A stretch of DNA of 64,000 bases from assembly GCA_016802295.1 (NCBI GenBank), contig JAESIW010000154.1, positions 941,577 to 1,005,576 on the forward strand, given 5' to 3'. Positions 29,729-43,036 of this stretch are shown here, piece after piece. The stretch is from Brachionus rotundiformis. Lineage: Eukaryota > Rotifera > Eurotatoria > Ploima > Brachionidae. The translations under genes were made by a program, and so were the position numbers. Under the pieces are notes generated by a model. It saw only the letters and a program-made list of their open reading frames with translations. It did not search any database and was not told the DNA's origin. Position 1 is the stretch's first letter, and each line of letters opens with the position of its first letter.

Positions 29729-31152
29729 TTTGTTTTGTTATAAAATTATAATTAATCAGAAATAGTTTTGAAAATTCAGATATTTTAAAAATAATTATTC
29801 AAATTAAATTTCTAAAAGTGGTAGATTAAAGAAAGAAAGTTTTTTGTTAAAAATAGCAATTTGGGGGGAAAAAAGATTATGATAAAACAATTCTAGATAA
29901 ATTAGTAACTTTAGATATAATTTTTTTTTAATTTAAAAAAAATAAAAAATTTTTTGATTAAAAAATGTCTGATTGACACTATATTTGTCTTCCATTTATT
30001 AATTAAAGAGAAACTATGCAATTTAAAAATTGAATTTATAAAAAATATAATAGTGGCTTATATTTTTCGTAGTAGAAAAAATAGTTGTAAATATAGGAAT
30101 AAATATATATTAGTATTTCTAGGTTTTCCGCGTTTTCGTTTCTCGGTTTGACCGTTTTTATTTTCTGTTGATCAATTATTGCAGCTCAATGCTCAATATG
30201 TTGAATTTCTTTCAAGAGCCAAGAGATCTAGAGTTGAAAATTATAAAAATTCTAATTGATATCCAATACCAATCACATCGTTGCGTACAAATTTTTTTTT
30301 CAATATTGACAACTGCAAATACTCAACTACCAAACCTCATTGTTTATTTCAATTACTTGCATTAAATCACTCCAAATTTTTTATTTATTGTAACTGGATC
30401 AGATTGATCTTTGAAAATGCGCTTTACACATTCTTTTTGTCGCTTGTTGATCATTCTTTGACGCTGTGCCATATAAACCTTCCGTCCACTTTAAGTAAAT
30501 TTTACTATTTTTTTTTTAAGCACGCCCGTTCAAAGTCTAGAGTGCATTCATGAATAGAAATTACTGGTCTTGTTGCAAATTTTTTGCTTGTGTTGAACTT
30601 TAGTCCCGATTCGTATTACAAAAAGAGAAGGTCGATGATATCAATTTTTTTCAAGCATCAGTTTTAAGAGAACATTGATAAGTGATAGTTTTCTTAATCG
30701 ATAAAGGTGAGAACAAATATAGTTATTTTTTTATTAATTATTTTTTTGATCAAAAATATTTTTTCTAAAGAAAAATAAAATCTTTAATAAACTCGTTTTT
30801 TCTACTACTAAAAATTTTTTTAAACTGCGAGAAATATAAGCCTATAATATTTAGTTTATAAATTGTAGTAAAAAACTCAATTAAACCTAAAATTGATTAT
30901 TGTAATAAATAAACTTAAACATCCATTTATCTCAATATATTGTGATGTTAAAAAAAATCTTAAAAAAATTACTAAAAATACTTGAAAACTAATCATTACC
31001 ATTTAAAAAATTAAAATTGAGTTTTCTAAATAATTACTTAATTAAACAAATTATAATAATTATTTCAGAGTATCGTTAGGCAACAAGTGCCTATCAGAAA
31101 AAGTACCAAATCTTTTTAATTTTGCGTCAACATTAAAAACACACACTCACAT
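29729..31152. other. Intergenic between divergent macro and BTB genes
   Basis: 1.4 kb, likely holding both promoters. 30117-30720 is less AT-rich than its surroundings. On the minus strand it has a 34-codon frame beginning MAQRQRMINKRQKECVKRIF (about 30367-30471), and on the plus strand a donor-like AAAGGTGAGAAC at about 30706-30717. These may be 5'UTR or mobile-element debris; I cannot call a gene. Confidence 0.35.
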
Positions 31153-32354
31153 ATGTCACATAGCAACGAGGAGATAACTCAATGGGTCTCAGAAGTTCTT
31201 AATGTGGAAACAAAATGTGAAAGAGATATTGAGTATTTGAACGCTATCCTTGGAGAGGCCAATTCTGATTCAGACTCATACACTGAATATCAAGAAGAAA
31301 ATCCATATGAGACCGATATGACAGAATTGATCCAAGATGAAATTGGCCACGGAGCCAAAAATGATTCAAAAGCTGTCTTCATGCACGAAATTGTCTTCAA
31401 AATAGCAGAAAAGATATTTATTGATAAAATTAATTTTTACCAAAAAATGTGCCCTGGTTCAACTATTCTTAAACTAGAAGCTCTTGACTTGGTAAACAAT
31501 GAATGGTTTCTCTTGTGGAAAACAGATGGACCATTGAACTCCCTCAAGTCAAATATTTTTTGTCCAACTATCAGTCCAACTCCATTTAAAACCGACACAA
31601 TCAGACTCACAGTTTATGGAAGCATTTACTTAATTGACGGAATTGGTATTCTTCTACTCAAACATAAACTTGATAAATTACTTACCATTTCCTAAAAGAA
31701 ATCAAAGGAAATAAATTTGGAATTGAAGATGATGAAAAAGATAGCCAAGAAGATAATTCGTTGTCTAATGACCTTTGGAATCTAATTGGCAATGAACTGT
31801 TTGCCGATGTTTATTTTGAGGTGGAGGGAAAATTGATTCCAGCTCACAGGAATATTCTAAGTTGTAGAAGTGAACATTTGGAAAAGTTAATCAATTCTCA
31901 TTTTGAAATTACCAATTCCAATTTAGAAGCAGCCAAGAATCCAATTTATATAAAAGATATTGAATATGAAATTTTTATTCAAGTTATTAATTATATCTAT
32001 ACTGGTCTAGTGGACTATGAGAATAGCTATTCAGCTAGTGGTCTCCTCATTAAGGTGGCTAAGGTGGCAGAAAACTTTAATCTAGAAGAATTGGTAAATC
32101 TTTGCTTATTTCATTTAAGTGAAATGGTTGATGAAAATAATGTTGTTCGAATTTTCAAAGAGATGTTCGATTCAGGCAATATTTTAAGCATAATTCTAGA
32201 TATATGCTATCAGGTAATTTTGGAAAATTTCCCAACCATATCGAGAAGCGAAGAGTTTTGTTCATTGGATCAAAACTTGATGTTCCAAATTGTCCAAAAT
32301 GTTTTGCCAAGATTAAATGAGATGAAAAATTCAGCTGAAGAAGACAACTACTAA
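31153..32354 (+). CDS. Discoidin-like (FBXL4-N type) plus BTB/POZ protein
   Basis: Two exons, 31153-31645 and 31699-32354, give 382 aa. The 53 bp intron (GTATTC...CTAAAAG) restores the frame and joins YLIDG to IEIKGNKFG, which matches the end of the beta-sandwich domain known from the FBXL4 N-terminus (pattern LW...FCPTISPTPFKTDTIRL...ID). The second exon has an acidic linker, then a BTB domain (ADVYFEVEGKLIPAHRNIL, SEHLEKLI, VINYIYTG) and a short BACK-like tail. BTB proteins dimerise and often serve as Cullin3 substrate adaptors; the sandwich domain could bind the substrate. Without the intron the locus looks like two frameshifted ORFs. Confidence 0.75.
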
Positions 32355-34621
32355 ATTCAGAATAATATCAAAATAATTTAAATTAAATAAAATTTTTTTA
32401 AAATTAAACCAATATTTTGATATTTTATAACATTTAAACAAATATCTTCTTTATTAATTTCAATGTCATTAATATTCTAGTTATTTATAATTTTTTAGTT
32501 AAAGTAGCAGTAATTGAGCCACAAAGTTTCCCAACTTTACAGATACATGGAGAGATCAAGGATGACAAGTTAGGATAGAACTAAAATTGATTTCGAAATC
32601 GGAATTAGCTTAGGTATTTTAATTTTAGATGTTTATTTTTTTCTGTTTTCAGTATATTTTTCTACTAATTTTTTGAAATGCTTTAACTATGTCAATGATT
32701 ACTTATCTAAAATAATGACAAGGACTTAAAATTAAATTTTTCAAGGATTTAAAACTAATACAGTATGTTGCAAAAGTTTAGAAATTAATTTTATTATTTA
32801 TATTAAATTGATTTTTTATTGAATTTGGCGAAAAATTGAGTGCTAAAGTAAAAATATGATATCACTAATTTGTAGAATTTTTTTTCCTCTACAATCTGAT
32901 ATATCACACTCGACATAAAATTAAAATTAACTTTTAAATATTTATAATCAAAAAACTTCCCATAAAAATAAAAAAAAATAATTGGTTAAAAAGTTTAGAA
33001 ATTCCGATAATCCAACAGATTAAACAATTATAACAACCATTTTTCATATCTTATGATTAATTCTTATATATATTCTAATTTGAGTAAATTGTGCTCTTAA
33101 ACTAGTAACTTAACCAAAAAATCTTAATTTTGCCAAAAAATTACCAAAAAATGGGTAAAAAAACGTCTCTAGTCCACTAAAATAAATATTTTTCAACTTA
33201 AATAGAATTCAAATAACAATTCTTTTGAATTAGTTTAAGCCTTGTGAGATAAAAAGTATCTGCTTTTTATTGTTTTTCTCTTTCGTTTTTCTAATTAATA
33301 ATTACCAATACTGGTTCTTGTTTTCTTCTAAAAATCCTAACAAAAAAAAGAAATTAATTTCTTTGGCAATCAAGAGCAGCGTTTTGACATCTCAGAAAAG
33401 TTGAGTGTTGCCAGATCTATGAACAGCTCATGTTCAGAAAAACTACACATCTTGAAATGGTAAAATAATTTTTCAAAAAATAAAGATTGGTACATTGCTT
33501 GACTTAGATTATTTAGAAAATATCCAGCCATTTTAAATTCTAGATAGGATCCTAAGATCTCATCAAGATTTTCCTATTATTGATGAGATATTATTGATGA
33601 TTAAATTCCTACGCATTTCAGTGTCTGATCCTTCAAGCCTTAAATAAGAAATAGAATAAGAATCTTTAAAATTTTCAAAGATCATATTAAGAGCTTTTAT
33701 TAAAATGCATTCCTTATTTCTAGTTTTCTATTAAAATTAAGAGTAAACAAGAAGCGAATCAAGATTTTTCATGATAAGATAGTTTTTTAATGGATTAATG
33801 ACCAATATATAGACAATTTGATATTTTATGTGATAAAATTGCATTTCTTAAAATCTTTTCCAATCGATTATATACATTTAATATGCTTATGGATTTTTAA
33901 AAATCAATTCTTTTACAATGGTTTTGTTATAGTAATTTACCAAAATTTATTTTGGTAAAATTAATTTTAACATTAATAAAGAAAAAAAGAAAACAGAGAA
34001 AAAATTTCTTAAATCAATCTGCCCACAAATTCCTAACTAAAGTTCATTCAAGTTCCTATTATATCTTTAATTGAGATTCTTATAGAACTTTGAAAGTTCA
34101 ATCAGAATTTAAAATTTCAGTTTTGTTAAGAATTTTTCTTAAGATTTTTAATATAAAATCTTAAACTATCTGACTTTAACCGAATGAAAATGAGATTTCA
34201 ATTGTTGAACCACTATAATCTTCAGATCAATGAGTATGACAATCTAGTCTACAAAAGCAGACTAAAGAATTATTTAGGTATTCCCAATCCGAATAGTTTT
34301 TGATTCAGAGCAAAAATTAATACTTTTTATTAATTCATAAAGATTATTTTTTATATTTAGTTGTAAATTTATGTTCTGAAATTTACCTGTTGGTTGATTT
34401 GGAAAAATGCTCAAATAATAATTAGACACAACTAAAACTATTATTTATAGATTTTAATTTGAAATTAATTCATTTTAATTAAATAATTTTTATTTAAAAA
34501 AACAAATTCTCAAAACTAATATTATTTTAAAATAATTTGAATTTAAATTATGATTTTTTTTAATTTCGACCATCTAAATATTTTTTTTACAAAATTATTC
34601 CGGAAGTAAAAAAATCTAATT
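32355..34621. other. Intergenic with one repeat relic
   Basis: 2.3 kb of AT-rich sequence. At about 33376-33435, CGTTTTGACATCTCAGAAAA and CAGATCTATGAACAGCTCA match the coiled-coil remnant of the tRNA-Lys-associated repeat (9868-9935) with deletions. Nothing else is recognisable. Confidence 0.45.
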
Positions 34622-37600
34622 CTAATAAGCATCCTGCTCATCAGAATCATCAGGCTCGTTCACTGGCATTGAGTCCTCTATTAAATCATCAACCAGATCG
34701 TCCAAAACCTTCTTAACTTCATTCGGTATTACCAAATCGTCCAATTGAGAACCAAACTTCTTATTCATATTCATCAAATCACTTTGAACATTTTTCAAGT
34801 CATTCATTTGATTGCTCATATTTATCATGTCATTTTTCAACTCAGTCATTTTTTCGAACAAATTAGAAAATGTTTGATTTATGCCATTGAATTGACCAAG
34901 GCATGTTTCATTCATTTGATTAGTAAATTCAGCCAAGGTATTTAAGTTTTTCTCTAGTTCGGTTTGCTTCTTCATAAGATCTGTCTTGGTGTTCTTCAAT
35001 TGAGTATTGTAAGAGTTTTTAAGAGCTTGGATTCTGGTATTGGTGGTCCTATTAAGCTCATTGATGTTAGAGTTAAGCAGATTTTGTGCACCAAGTAGTT
35101 TTTGCTGCACTGATTCGAGCTGTTCACTCGAGTCCTGTTGAGTTGATTCAAAATTGTTTGTTGTCTTTCTGGACATTTCGACCAAACAGTCCTCGAGTCT
35201 TTGCTGAGAATTGGTCAGTTTGGTCTCTACATCTGTTATTTGGGTGGTCAAAAGTTCTCGTATGGCTTTTAAATCAGCATTTGTAGCCCTGGACAATTCA
35301 TTTATGTTATCTTCCAATCTTTTGGAAGGATCGACTAGCTTAATGTCCGGCTCAATTGTCGAAAAGTGCTTGGACAAAAATTTAACTATATTGTCCTTAG
35401 TCTTAATGAATTTGTATTCATTTTCGTAGTTAAACTCTTCATAGCTAATGTTCAGCCATTTAAAGCAAAAGTATTTATTAAATCGGTTTAGGGTCTCCTG
35501 AACCTTGAGTACAAATATTATTCTCATGGATATCTGTTGAATGTCAGCCTCATCCAACACTGTCTTAATCTCACCAACGGCAATACCTAAAAGTTAATTG
35601 CATTAGAAGCAAATTTTTAAAGATACATTATCATAAGTTCCAATCTTTTAAATGCCAAATTAATAATTTTTATTATTTTTAATTTTAATTCAAAAAATTT
35701 CAAAAATGATAAAAAAATTTCATTTTTAAACACATCAAATAAATACTATTCTTATAATTTATCTTATCTTAGAAAAGTAATAAAATTTTAAAAAATAAAA
35801 AAAATTATTTCAAGATAAGTAAATCTATTATTACATCTAGATTTAAATTAGAACATTTAAATTAATTAATTATTATTATTTCAAACAAAAAATGTAAATT
35901 GATTAGCTAATTAGCTTATTAAATTAAAAAAAAACAGATTTTATACTTGAAAATTTATTTTACAAATTATTTTAGTCCAGCATTTGGACTTGGCTTACTT
36001 TTTATCCAAATAAGGATTGATCTTAAGCAAATTAAGATAGCTTTTTGGCAAAAATTCTATCTGCACACATGGGCATTTAAAAATTTGGACCTTTAACAAA
36101 AAGACAATTACTTACCAACAAATAAATTAAATGTAATGATGCACATTAGACCAATGAACATAAAATAGATAAGATAATTTAGATACAATGCTGATTCAAT
36201 AGTGTCGTACTCGAGACCCATTGAATCGCTGTCGAGTTCGCCAAGAGCCATAGCCAATGTTCTAATGAGCGTCAGACCAGTGGTCGTGTTGAAGAAATCG
36301 ACACCAAAATTGGTGCGCACTCGATAGGAAAGATTAAAACCAATGTAGATAAGGAAAAATATTGGGAAAAATTTGGCCGAATTTTGAATAGTTCGGCGAA
36401 AAGCGAGCACATAGAGACCAAATACTTTAAGCTTCTGGATCAGAAATGAAAAGACTATGAACGAACTGAGGATTGCTATGGAGCACAAATTGAGCTTCAG
36501 CGCCAGCGAATTGGTCACAATCGCCACAAAGGCCATCACAAATGTGCCAACTTCAGCCCAATTTTGCAGTGAGACAAAAAATGAAAACCTATCTACAAGA
36601 ATAACTTGGAGAAACTTTTTCATTAGATTAATGGCAATACAAACAAGTAAAATCGAGGACAGATTGGACTCAAATCCTCTGTCGTTTTCTCTAATGTCTT
36701 TATTAGAGGCAAACGTGGACAATTGTGTGGTGTAGAGAGCGAACAGAATCAAAAAAAGCAAGTACAAGAGTATATTGGAATAGAAGGCAAAGCGTGGTAT
36801 GAATCGCCATTTTAGCTTGAGAAGCTGTTCTGTTGTTTCGTGCTTTAGCAATGACTCTTGGCCAGACCTAGCCATCAGCATTAATGGATGCTTTTGAAGA
36901 TTTTTGCACGGCGGGTCCAATTTTTTAAAGTTAAACTGGCTTCCTTTTTTACAATTGTCCAACACAACCTTAAAACTTTCCCAAAGTTTGTTCTCAAACA
37001 TGGCAACTAGCTGTGGATTTTCTTTTTTGGCCACAAATTGTGTTATTTGTTGTTTAAATGCCACATTTATAATATTTATCTTGTGGTCGACACGATCTCC
37101 TGAATTGACATTAATCAACTTGTCCCAGCTTTTGTCCTTTAGCAGCACTTTGATCACTTCTCTGTGCCCTCTGCTTATGGCAATGTCAAGACAATTTTTA
37201 TTCTCCTCGGTTAAAATGTCAATAACTGCGCCCTTGGCCAGCAGCAGCTCTACCAACTCGTATGCACCCTCATGACACGCTATATGCAATGGATACTCGC
37301 TTTTTTTCTCCAACTGATGGCTTTGAATAATTGAGTACTTGGATATCAAAATTTTGCTTATCTCGAAAAAGCCAAGTCTGCAGCTCAGTTCCAGAGCCGT
37401 GTTGCCATCTTTATTTTTGGTATTTAGCTGGGCGTCGTGTTCGAGCAGCAGATTGACAATGCTCAGGTGACCATTGGATGATGCCAAGTGCAAAGGTGTG
37501 TTGCCCAAGCTGTCTGATTGCTCGATCAAGTAGCTTAGGTTCAAATCTTTGAGAAAGTATTCGGCAATGTTGAAAAAGCCTTGGAAACAAGCTATGTGAA

Positions 37601-40600
37601 AACAAGTCTTTCCTTCTTTGTTTTTCGAGGTCAAAAAGCTTTCCATAGACGAATAGCTGTCGTTGAGACGAGTGATGGCCAACTTGATTATCTCCAAGTG
37701 ACCATTGGTGCATGCCATGTGCAAAACATTTTCTTCTTTGTTGTTTCGAATGAACAATGGTTCAACAAATTTGTAGTCCTTTTTGGTCAAAAGGATTCGC
37801 ATGGCTTCAAAATTGTTATGTTCGGCACATATGTGGTAGATTGAATTTCCCTGAGAGTCTTTGGTGTCCAAGTCGATGTAATCACAAGCTATCAGCGCTT
37901 CGGTGCACTTGACATGTCCATTTATCAAACTAACAAACAATGGTGTATTTCCGGCCTTGTTTAAAGCCTTGACACTTGAAACATAGTCCTTGGTTTCCTG
38001 CTTTTCCATTAGGGCATTTTCGTGTGCCAAATAATCCCGAATGAATTTGTATCTATTATTGGCAGCTGATATATGGATAGCATTGTCCAAATTGGAGTTT
38101 TGCTTGTTGGAAAAAGCGTCATGTTTAATCAAAATTTTGAGCATGTCGCCAGTGCAATACTTGGCCGCGTAGTGAATTGGCAAGTTGTCATTCTTGTCCT
38201 CTAGCTTGATGTGTTCCGAAAACTCCTTAAGCAATAAGTCCACTGTCTCCAAGTGATTTTTCTCTATTGATATTTGTAAAATGGAACTTTTGTTATCATC
38301 CAATTTATTTAGTATGCTTCCAAAATCGCCAGCTGCCAAATCTTTCTTCAATTTGGTTAAAATTTTTTTTACCAAATCGAAGTTGTCCTTTTTTTGGCTA
38401 CAGGCTACATGTAGAGGTAAAGTCTCTGTCGAGGAGGCAATTAATATGCTTGAATCTGATTTATCAATTAACAAATTGGCCAAATCGTCGTTACCATGTT
38501 TGAATGCCAAATTCAACGGGTTCATCTGATTGTCGTCCTCGAGCTAAAATTAAAATTTTACTAGGACTAAAAGATTGAAAAAATTTTGGATCACTAAAGA
38601 CAAATTTTAATTTTAATAATAAAATTTATTATTTATTTATTGTATTCTTTAAAAAAAATGTTTTTTTATTTTGGAAGCCTATTTGCCATGGGAGCTAAAT
38701 ATTTATTGATCTCTTGAATTGAAAATAAAAATTAGATCTATGAACAAATAATTAATTATGGTTACATTTAGGAGTGATGGTCTCATCAGATTTAAAGTGG
38801 ATCCGCCAAGTAAAAAATGGTTGTGCTAAAGCGAATATGGTACTTGGAATGCTAAAGCGAACGTTTACAAGTAGAGATGAAAGGTTGTGGTTAAGATTGT
38901 ATATATCAATGGTGAGACCCCACCTAGACTACGCAGTACAGGTTTGCAATCCAAGTATGAAAAAGGATGTGAATGAATTAGAGAGGATACAAGAGAGGGC
39001 GACAAAAATACCTATGCATCTAAAAAATATGTCGTATGAAATGAGGTTGGTTAAACTAGGTTTGGTAAGGCTTAGTGAAAGGAGAGTGAGAGGAGACTTG
39101 ATTGAAATGTGCAAATTAACCAATGGTTTAGAAAAAGTGGACCTGGTCAGAGATTTGATCAGAAATAGATCAGAATACAATGGTCCTGCTGCGGCGTTAA
39201 GAGGAAATAGTATCAGAGTTCAGAGAGAAAGTTTCCCTGCTCAAATTAGAAACGATTTTGCAGCTGCGGTTGGTGCCAGACATATCTTTTTCTCAAATAG
39301 GATAGTTCCGCATTGGAATAAGCTGTCAGAAGATGTGGTAAAATCTAAATCAACTGCGTGTTTCAAAAAGTCTTTAGATAGATTCAATGGAATCGGCTGC
39401 TACAGCTCCACACGGCCAAATGGCAGTGATGGGCTCAGACACTCTATATGCTAGGTGTCGCAGCAAGAACTACTACTACTACTATTTTTTAAGATTGTAA
39501 ATACCATTCCACAGTCTGTCTTTCTCTTTTTATGATTTTCCCTAAAATAATGTCAATCAACTTAACATATCTTCTAATTAATTAAACTGTTTAACTAAGA
39601 AATTATTTATTTATTTTTATATTGATATTTGATTATTAAATTTAAAAAAAATAACTCGAGTTTTGAATTTTTTTTAATACTCTTTTAATTTATTTTATTG
39701 ATTATCTATAATAATAAAAAATAATTTTAATATTTACATCTAATCTAATATTTTGAAGATTGAGTAGAATTTCCGCTGCTTCGTAGTTGTTCTTTAAGAC
39801 GGCATAATGAAGTGCGGTAAAGCCCGAATCATCTTGTAAATTGTAGTCACAATCGTGTTCAAAGAGTAGATCTATGGTTTTTCTAAACTAAATTACAAAA
39901 TATATTTATTTTATCCTAATTAAATATATTTAATTCTATTTACATTTGATTTTTTCTTTGAAAATGAATTCCGGCACGAGACAAGAGCCGAGTCGGAATT
40001 TTTTGGAAAAATGTTCAATTTTACCAAAAGATGCAATGGAGTCATTTTACTTTTAGAACAAACATTCACATCTTTATATCATTTAATGGTCAATAGGAGA
40101 ATATTATTTTTTACTAATAATTACCAAATGCCAAATTGTCCAAAAAAAAGCTGGAAAGCTTCGAACGACAACATTTAGCTGCGTAGTGCAGTAAATTGAA
40201 GTTATCGTAGCCGGTGCGCGCTTCTACGAGACTTTTTTTAAATTGTATACCATTTTGGTCGATTAAACTTTCTATTTTATCAATTATCTCTGTGTCACTT
40301 GAACCCTCAAGTTCAATATCCTTGATTACAAATTAAATTTAATATCGATTATTTTTTTATTAATTTTCTAAAAAGTATAGTGTTTATTATCTTTCAATTT
40401 TTTATCTATCTATTAAGTTCGTCAATCAATCATCGTGTAAACAGATGATATGTTTGTCACACTATTCTATCTCATAAATTAAACTCTGAAATTGATTTTA
40501 ATTACAATTTAAAATATTAAAAATATAATAACTATAAGTCATAATTATTTATTAATAAGTTTATTTAATTATTTAAAATTTTTAAATTAGTTAATCACTT

Positions 40601-40821
40601 ACTTTAGTAATTGCCTTTATTTCGCTTTTGAAGTTGTTCTCATTTTCACTATGGACAGATATTTCGCTGACAATCAGCGGCAAATTGGCCGACTCGTCCT
40701 CTTTGACAGTTTTCTTGGTCGTTTTGGAGCGACTTTTTTTAAGACAATTAATCATTCTATCTAAAACTAAGAATAAAATTAGGCAAAGCCAAAACTCAAC
40801 ACCCAAAATTTGCAAAAACAA
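34622..40821 (-). CDS. TRPA-like ankyrin-repeat cation channel
   Basis: Five exons (40603-40821, 40125-40320, 39738-39871, 36116-38543, 34622-35586) join to 1,313 aa. The short N-terminus has a hydrophobic stretch. Ankyrin repeats fill about residues 95-740, with many units of the form GNTPLHLASSNGHLSIVNLL. Six membrane segments follow (~768-992), with S6 ending ITFNLFVG joined across the splice to IAVGEIKTVL, the junction typical of TRPA channels. A ~320-residue C-terminal tail is mostly coiled coil and ends with an acidic DDSDEQDAY. The family forms tetrameric, chemically or thermally gated cation channels. The exon 2-3 splice is the least certain (an acceptor within CCATAG was chosen to keep the frame). 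Orthology to TRPA1 itself is not established. Confidence 0.85.
38771..39500 (+). mobile_element. 5'-truncated non-LTR (LINE) retrotransposon, RT 3' region
   Basis: An uninterrupted frame (38774-39454, 226 codons) gives the C-terminal part of a LINE reverse transcriptase: GVMVSSDLKWIRQ, then MVRPHLDYAVQVCNP, ELERIQERATK, LSERRVRGDLIEM and NRIVPHWNKL. It ends in a (ACT)n tract (39466-39483), a usual LINE 3' end. The element sits antisense in the 1.2 kb TRPA intron (38544-39737). An intact frame despite truncation suggests recent insertion. Confidence 0.85.
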
Positions 40822-41836
40822 TATGATACCAAATAGATAACGTGAACAAACTACGAAATCAACTAGCCTCGAGTGACTTAAAAGAGATAAAGAAGATTAT
40901 AGTAAGCAATTGAATTTTTTCCAAAAATAAATGAGAAAAATATTTTTTAGCTACCAAGAGCATTGGGCACATTTGACCCTCGAGCTCTATTTGATCCAAA
41001 CCTAGCTAACTCAAATCAAATTTAACCAATTTAAATTTTGATGACTTAAAAGAGATTTGTGTGGGATCTAATTTCATAGATTCAAGCCCCAAGTAAATAC
41101 CTATCTGTTATTTTCGTGCTCTAATCAAATGAATAATTAAATTTTTTTCATATTTTTTTTTTTTTATAAATTTTTATTACCAAATAAATATTTATATTTA
41201 AAATTATCGTTTAATTTTCAAATTGTTATTAGCTTAATCTAAATATTTTATGAATTTTGACATAATCAAATAGATACCCAAATTCTTTACCTTGTATTTT
41301 AAATATTAGTCAAATTTTGTCAGATAAGATAAAAGACGAACTAAACAACTGAGCTTAGTCATAGCATAGCTTTTTTTTCCATATATTTTAATTTTGTATT
41401 TTTTAGTTTTAAATTAATTAAGTTATCACAAAACTAGGTTTTGATTTGAATTCAATCAATTAAATGGAAAAAATTTAATTTCTTGGAAAACATCTCTGCT
41501 CTCGGGGCAATGAGAACAATTCGTTTTGACTTTTTAAAAACTTATAGCCACAGGTGACACGCCTCAAACCAGACGGAACAAGGCCCAATTATCTTATTAT
41601 CTTTTAAAAGTCCTTTGAATGTAACAAATAAATAGATAAATACATAATTATAAAACATACTTTTAGTCTTAAGATTAATTTCTAAATTTTTACTTAATTA
41701 AATGCTTTTTGGATCCAATTTTGAGGTTTGATTGAGACAAAAGCTAAAAAATACCTACATTTTTGAATGATATGATAAATGTTTAAATTAATGAATTTTA
41801 TCTTAGGCCAAAAGTGACAATTTAAAAAAAAAATTT
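40822..41836. other. Intergenic, no gene seen
   Basis: AT-rich sequence upstream of the TRPA-like gene. A short motif TGACTTAAAAGAGAT is repeated at 40875 and 41042. Positions 41500-41590 are less AT-rich, but no frame is convincing. Confidence 0.4.
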
Positions 41837-41909
41837 CGCCCGATAAGGGGCTCGAACCCTTGGCCTTGAGATTAAAAGTCTCACGCTCTACCGACTGAGC
41901 TAACCGGGC
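41837..41909 (-). tRNA. tRNA-Lys (anticodon TTT)
   Basis: Intact 73 nt copy about 15 kb from the duplication zone, with no repeat core beside it. Confidence 0.95.
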
Positions 41910-43036
41910 CTGTACCTTTTTTAGTCTGTGAATAACTTTATCCAACACAATATTTAAAATTTTTGCCATAGCATGATCAAATGACAATTAATCATACTTC
42001 CATGTTATCTATGCACCATCATCAGACAATCAATAATGCGCATCTAATTAATTCAGAGAAATTTTTTTAAGAATATAAACTGGAGTAAATTGGTACACAG
42101 CCAAGACCAAATATTAACTTGAAAATACTAAATGAGAATACCTTTTAAATATCTTTCTTTAAAATTTGAGTAATCTTAAAAAGGTCAGGTTAATTTTAGT
42201 AGGCGTATTTACATTTAGCAGTACGAGATTAATTTATGATTTTTTATTAATTTTTATTAACTTAATCAAAAAAAGACAATCAAACAATTACTCATCAAGC
42301 CTATTTTAATTTTTTGATATTTAATTTTTTAACTAAAAAATCACTTGGTCAATAACGCCATTGGAAAAAGACAACCAAATAAATTTTCTTAATAAATATT
42401 AATTTTGCTTTTATTAAATAATGAGAAATTTTGATTAATCTACAAAAATATTTATCTAATAGTTCCATTCAAATGTTGTTTGAATTTTTAAATTATATCT
42501 GCACCTGAAAATATTAACTCAATTTTAAACACAAATTTTATTTTTTTAATTATTTAATTTTTTCTCTAATGGCATATTATTATCTCCTTTAAATAAAAGC
42601 TTAAAACTAATTTCTATAGTTAAATTTTTTCAATTTTTTTTAAAAATAAACTTGTCAAAAATATAATATTTAAATTTTGATCTTTTTATGGCATTATTTA
42701 AATTAACTCTACTAGACTAAATACTTTGTTAAATACTTCTTACAGATATGATAAAATTTTATCAAATTTCAAAATTTACTTGTCTAATATTTTAATTGCT
42801 CTATTGACCGAATAAAAAGATAAAAAATAAATTTTTGTTTAATTATTTTTTTTCTTATTGAAAAAAAAAAATTCTTCATAAAACAATTCTCAATAACCTC
42901 GAGCAAATAATTGATCGATAAATATTGATCTTTGGGAAAGAATTAAACCAAGCGAAAAAGTTAGAAAAATTTATTTTATTTTGTTTTAAAAACAAAATTT
43001 TACACTCAAAATTGAAAAAAAAATAAATAAAAATAA
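41910..43036. other. AT-rich intergenic DNA
   Basis: 1.1 kb without a coding or RNA signal that I can support. Confidence 0.5.
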
